Assembly (NCBI GenBank): GCA_945861535.1
Contig: CAMAUZ010000033.1
Location: forward strand, 1-64,000
Source of the DNA: Akkermansia muciniphila
Lineage (GTDB): Bacteria > Verrucomicrobiota > Verrucomicrobiia > Limisphaerales > BJHT01
Direction of reading: 5' to 3'
DNA length: 64,000 nt
Part shown: piece after piece, positions 62,701-64,000 of the stretch
How the letters are laid out: every line of letters begins with the position of its first letter
Numbering within the stretch: the first letter of the stretch is position 1
Position numbers and translations under genes: made by a program
Notes under the pieces: generated by a model
What the model was told of the DNA's origin: nothing
Seen by the model: only the letters and a program-made list of their open reading frames with translations
Databases searched by the model: none

Positions 62701-63348
62701 GGAGGCCGGCGCTCCGAGCATTTTGGCGATACCGAAGTCGGCGATTTTCACGCGGCCTTCTTTGTCGAGCAGCAGGTTCTCCGGCTTGATGTCGCGATGC
62801 ACGATGCCGTGCTCATGGGCGTATTGGAGCGCCTCGCACACGGGCGGCACCACGGCCAGCGCCTGCTCCGGCGTGAAGCGGCCGGCCTTCATGGCTTGCC
62901 GGAGGTTCACGCCGTCCACGAACTCCATGAGCAGAAAGTAGAACCCGCCCGCCTGCCCGAAGTCGTAAATGGTAACGATGCTCGGGTGGTTCAACGCCGC
63001 GAGCGCCTGCGCCTCCTGGGTGAAGCGCTGCGCGAACTGCGCGTCCGCCACGCGCTCCGGGGCCAGCAGCTTCAGCGCGGCGAAGCGGTTCAACGATTTC
63101 TGCCGCACCTGGTAAACCACGCCCATGCCGCCGCGCCCGAGGCATTCAAGGATTTCGAGCTGCGGAAAATGCGGCGCGAGTTCCGCCGGCGACAGGACCT
63201 TGCGCGACGCGACCGGCTCCGCATCCGGCTGTGTCGGCTGCATCGCTTCGGACATGAGGCAGCGCGGGCACAGCCCCGCCGTGGCCGCCGAGGGCAGCGC
63301 CGCGCCGCACTTGGGGCAGGAGTTCGGTGAAGCAGATGGTTCGCTCAT
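56785..63348 (-). CDS. Giant Ser/Thr kinase with membrane and signal peptidase-like regions
   Basis: 2187 aa. A zinc ribbon (C-P-K-C ... C-P-R-C, residues 11-30) precedes a kinase domain (about 65-335): L-G-R-G-G-M-G loop at 70-76, Lys93, H-R-D-I-K-P-E-N at 184-191, D-F-G 204-206, A-P-E 259-261. Then a beta domain (about 385-480), several groups of membrane helices (about 510-1070), and a signal peptidase I-like stretch near 1085 (P-V-K-S-M-E-P-E-L-P-A-G-S). More globular parts and a helix pair near 1510-1570 follow. The activation loop carries a repeat-derived insertion at about 212-245. The start follows the ECF sigma gene (63710) by about 360 bp. It probably transduces an envelope signal; the target is unknown. 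Confidence 0.88.
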   Translation of the reverse strand: MSEPSASPNSCPKCGAALPSAATAGLCPRCLMSEAMQPTQPDAEPVASRKVLSPAELAPHFPQLEILECLGRGGMGVVYQVRQKSLNRFAALKLLAPERVADAQFAQRFTQEAQALAALNHPSIVTIYDFGQAGGFYFLLMEFVDGVNLRQAMKAGRFTPEQALAVVPPVCEALQYAHEHGIVHRDIKPENLLLDKEGRVKIADFGIAKMLGAPASGPAARSAEHCSAGEPANTSAEQCSALQTDPTHASVAGTPQYMAPEQKAHRVTDHRADIYSLGVVLYELLTGELPADKLQPPSRKVQIDVRLDEIVLRALEHTPELRFQTAGEFRTQVETFEREDREKRIEDGEEKIGKNKQPPALSSIRSPLSSPPPPLLKTANAYLSTPEWLASARGKFWAYTGKGTLVLTRDQLAFTDEKTGATTSIPLAAIRDVSLGNYPWLAKPAPLHYLSVTWVENGLTRCRYFTPNRGWFMPVWETNPVVIEWHQALRAAVTTATGKAPAETPAPPHRPTAGELVGVGLTFGLPLCLIAAAFIHLRQVADNPEPWWQSGWFLASIAIGFVPLLLVWFLTRRPSQANGQPGGEPAKRVTPAVLLMLLLLNGMIISMVLIAARLLTDFFANPALAGRSNIDPAFITKLANLLAEHPGIAVFAAIVVSVVVDFLIIGSGWGAASRPAADSGVSIPPAPSAAAAVEPQTMAAEAPPFPSASASEYVSSWGFRITPGPAIKTGYVRFWESLFGSVNSPGAINALNLSRIGFIGILAPLAILPGWRWCWPAFGFLGMFGMISAAYLSEATARSGVDLSKTDGAEDAKARRADWRKRIVWLIVGGGILPMTFFALALFVALGRGGEKAMEAATIEQMVTVFAKVLGVGLGLALMIWALLRVVWPKPANAANPWPRHPEALVALSLLWPLLLITAPFAIGQFVGTSAERLHWETLRADPSRSALMNSTEWVLWGLVLVLVVGGAMEITRNLRRTMRAMDDPSASPEPEPPTQSRWQGWDVWTIGLLGFLGFVPGLEFMAVCSVVFVFMAFARLTEWWFRRRQLDGSLPVRKWWHKVLINVLLAIAIAIPLQAWVLQAFVIPVKSMEPELPAGSRVLVWKLTRQFAPGDIIAHKHGERVWLSRVVRAEKEQLVLHRNQWPEEKLPRADVIGKVISVLWRASASSGVTQFDIVPVGVSNNVVIVDVTTEVGRGNAELRAVLDGPESHATNMVPLFAGTLVKPAQNAVNHPFRILWPGRQRWRLAFVLPNAALAKEAFEDIRPIGALPAVGDRTMAGTVFEVRDANGQEFHATLQVALPFTSNDPNRVSVFGHCQNTESVVTLTWQVLASGSGLAHFSRVGSPILALRHNPQTMLHGVTVRLELIQAGANRVQFVRHIGGDPIREELVGNFRELADELLRTATFGAKATSGTRIELCQFQGKPFTVQVDVPVSTVTTSKTATSPAISRVEISRDRAVAHSANYDGSGLLITFGTGTNRWTPSGLFLDGLFNVTLEWPSTKSGARHVIQPRHGIHMNYRLDGPPGPMLGKLVFHPGTARPDAEGLCVIGEFRPDTGEPLPLAVQFVADQATQPRAASPSSITTLAPVKMVSWSFPILGIGVIGLCVIGGIVLLVWLVRKGGTAGKVVAVLCIVPMLLLAVVLVGYLSMRTGSATEELQTAKDAAAREQGLARASVTLFLLGTDGKQMPRTTLALVEVGGRVSKTKTQDRVASGLTDDMGFVHALGAPPDRPWEIVVLRDGEEIMRSAPISTPVAANSRTGAPNYFLELRATAEAKLDALLTPLSLEANLAVSDAPLDGVLAARLAIATKLQELTAIPENSDEKGAIFVPPFAFAPVPKRVEIAGQIELLLRQTRTGGEDETDVPSGAARPSSAQVRKSEAPAPPGALFSAEKPVVLPGDATVRVRLVLAAKDGNKQRLDEEIIFKTATDRATGFVLRWHAYGDKHPQQANEVLVHLVDPDTGVILHRMEGGFGSGLNLTSPDHLPLPAKNKSHLLAGPGTYTSFHLIRVEQPAAPGVPITAWWDIHAEVTHISPAAERPVPAFQMPTLAPKPAPPAKAAPAVAPLVRREVKEKTPDGRDVAMTFAELRRDAKTSVATVKSVGGGSVGSAMFITRGAYDIAKARGAAHFINLKEWESEDGAWMILIGFAPDKNVDPKTYFDLKEPLPADKRLLFLSVAAYERIFKDQP
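62225..62345. repeat. Low-complexity repeat after the kinase domain
   Basis: Contains an imperfect inverted arrangement of GGATAGCGGAGAGCGGATAG on one side and CTATCCTCTTCTCTCTATCC on the other. It encodes a charged and then Ser/Pro-rich linker (E-D-R-E-K-R-I-E-D-G ... S-P-L-S-S-P-P-P-P-L) at about residues 335-377. Confidence 0.65.
62616..62716. repeat. Palindromic repeat within the kinase activation loop
   Basis: Inverted copies GCGCCGAGCATTGCTCGGC and GCCGAGCAATGCTCGGCGC, next to GGGCCGGAGGCCGGCGCTCC. Read in frame they encode A-P-A-S-G-P-A-A-R-S-A-E-H-C-S-A-G and S-A-E-Q-C-S-A-L between the DFG and APE motifs. Confidence 0.8.
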
Positions 63349-63453
63349 GCCGGTGTCCTGACGTGGGGGTGGCGATTGGTTACACCGGAAAACGTTTTCC
63401 AGACGCTCGCATCCGCGGCGAGCCAAGGGGAGGTGCCGCTTGCGAACACGCGG

Positions 63454-63590
63454 GTAGCGCAGGCTTCCAAGCCTGCTGTGTCGCGGGTTTCCAAACCCGC
63501 AGGGCGTTCGCCGGTCCACGCGCACTGGGGTTTTCCACGCGCCGCCGATTTGGAAATCGGCGACACAGCAGGTTTGGAAACCTGCGCTAC
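63454..63590. repeat. 137-bp palindromic repeat, family C copy 2
   Basis: GTAGCGCAGGCTTCCAAGCC at the left and GGTTTGGAAACCTGCGCTAC at the right, same length as the copy at 28635. Located between the sigma factor gene and the kinase gene. Confidence 0.85.
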
Positions 63591-63709
63591 GGGGGGCGGC
63601 GAGCTGCGCCTGCGAATGGGGCTGGCGAACAATTCCTTCGCAGCCCGATTCGTTTGCCCCCATTCGATTGCCAGCGCTGAGTGTTTTGCCAATGCCTGCA
63701 TGTTCCTCC

Positions 63710-64000
63710 TCAACTTCCCAGCGCTGCAAACAGCGCGCGCATCTCCTCCTCGACCGCGCCGGGATCCTCCAGCGTCCCGGCGACCTCCGCCTTCAACAGC
63801 TCGCGGAAGCGCCGCTTCAGCCGATGCACCGCGACCTTCAGTGCGTTGGCGTTCATTCCGCAACGGGCCGCCAGCGCGGTCTGGTCGCCGTGCGCGGCCT
63901 CGCCGGTGAGCCACGGTTTCACGCCCTCGAAAAACTCCCCGCGCCCTGCGGCGACACATTCGGCGCGCAGCGCTTCGAGCGCGCGGGCCAGCACGGTGAG
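63710..64000 (-). CDS. ECF sigma factor, C-terminal part (runs off the window)
   Basis: Partial gene, 5' end beyond 64000. The visible ~96 residues contain G-V-K-P-W-L-T-G-E-A and a region 4 helix-turn-helix, M-N-A-N-A-L-K-V-A-V-H-R-L-K-R-R-F-R-E-L-L-K, closely like the sigma gene at 47221. It would be the first gene of the kinase module and may be the regulator whose activity the kinase controls, as suggested by adjacency. Confidence 0.88.
   Translation of the reverse strand, partial: LTVLARALEALRAECVAAGRGEFFEGVKPWLTGEAAHGDQTALAARCGMNANALKVAVHRLKRRFRELLKAEVAGTLEDPGAVEEEMRALFAALGS

Overview
The window looks like the chromosome of a member of the Verrucomicrobiota, most like the Opitutaceae and relatives. 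This is an inference from gene content and high GC, not from a marker gene. Supporting content: a Tat-exported DUF1501 protein near a WD40 protein, a fused SecD-SecF, a very large zinc-ribbon Ser/Thr kinase next to an ECF sigma factor of the planctomycete/verrucomicrobial kind, an ole (olefin) cluster, DUF5069, and intergenic space packed with long palindromic repeats. No rRNA, tRNA, CRISPR array, transposase or integrase gene was recognised.

Layout. 0-2.2 kb: repeat-rich DNA with a 21-bp tandem repeat coding coiled-coil heptads on an inverted repeat, then a 300-aa hypothetical gene. 2.3-5.9 kb: oleA-oleB-oleC on the minus strand (head-to-head hydrocarbon synthesis, no oleD). 6.1-7.9 kb: a retropepsin-like protein and gene remnants. 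7.9-13.1 kb: two universal stress proteins, PEP synthase and a formate/nitrite channel. 13.2-15.4 kb: a DUF4062/TIR-like N-terminal region fused to kinesin-light-chain TPRs. 16.6-21.4 kb: DUF1501 protein, two small genes separated by an integron-type attC site, a remnant of a second DUF1501 gene, and a WD40 protein. 21.7-27.0 kb: a polysaccharide polymerase-like membrane protein and a 1265-aa secreted protein with a glycosidase-like middle. 27.2-32.4 kb: a ribose-type ABC importer with a shikimate dehydrogenase homologue inside the operon. 32.9-35.0 kb: two secreted carbohydrate-related proteins. 36.3-39.3 kb: YqgE/AlgH, a 36-aa lipoprotein, a DUF4197-like protein and a small membrane protein. 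39.4-46.8 kb: yajC, secDF, terC, exoD, recJ and a GDSL lipoprotein. 47.2-49.4 kb and 56.0-64.0 kb: two paralogous sigma-factor modules, the second with a 2187-aa kinase. 49.9-55.9 kb: between those modules, a minus-strand run of small enzymes (GNATs, VOC, DUF5069, PhzF, glutamine-amidotransferase-like, NIPSNAP, cupin, hotdog, ABM), mostly joined by 4-nt ATGA overlaps and carrying one full and one half attC-like site.

Three themes recur. First, the attC-like sites at 18.5 kb and 51.3-52.2 kb with cassette-type cargo suggest integron cassettes held in a chromosome without a visible integrase. Second, palindromic repeats fill most gaps and also sit in frame inside ppsA, recJ and the activation loop of the large kinase. 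Third, the sigma/kinase/small-membrane-protein module is duplicated and flanks the cassette-like block. All identifications come from reading the sequence; no database search was run.
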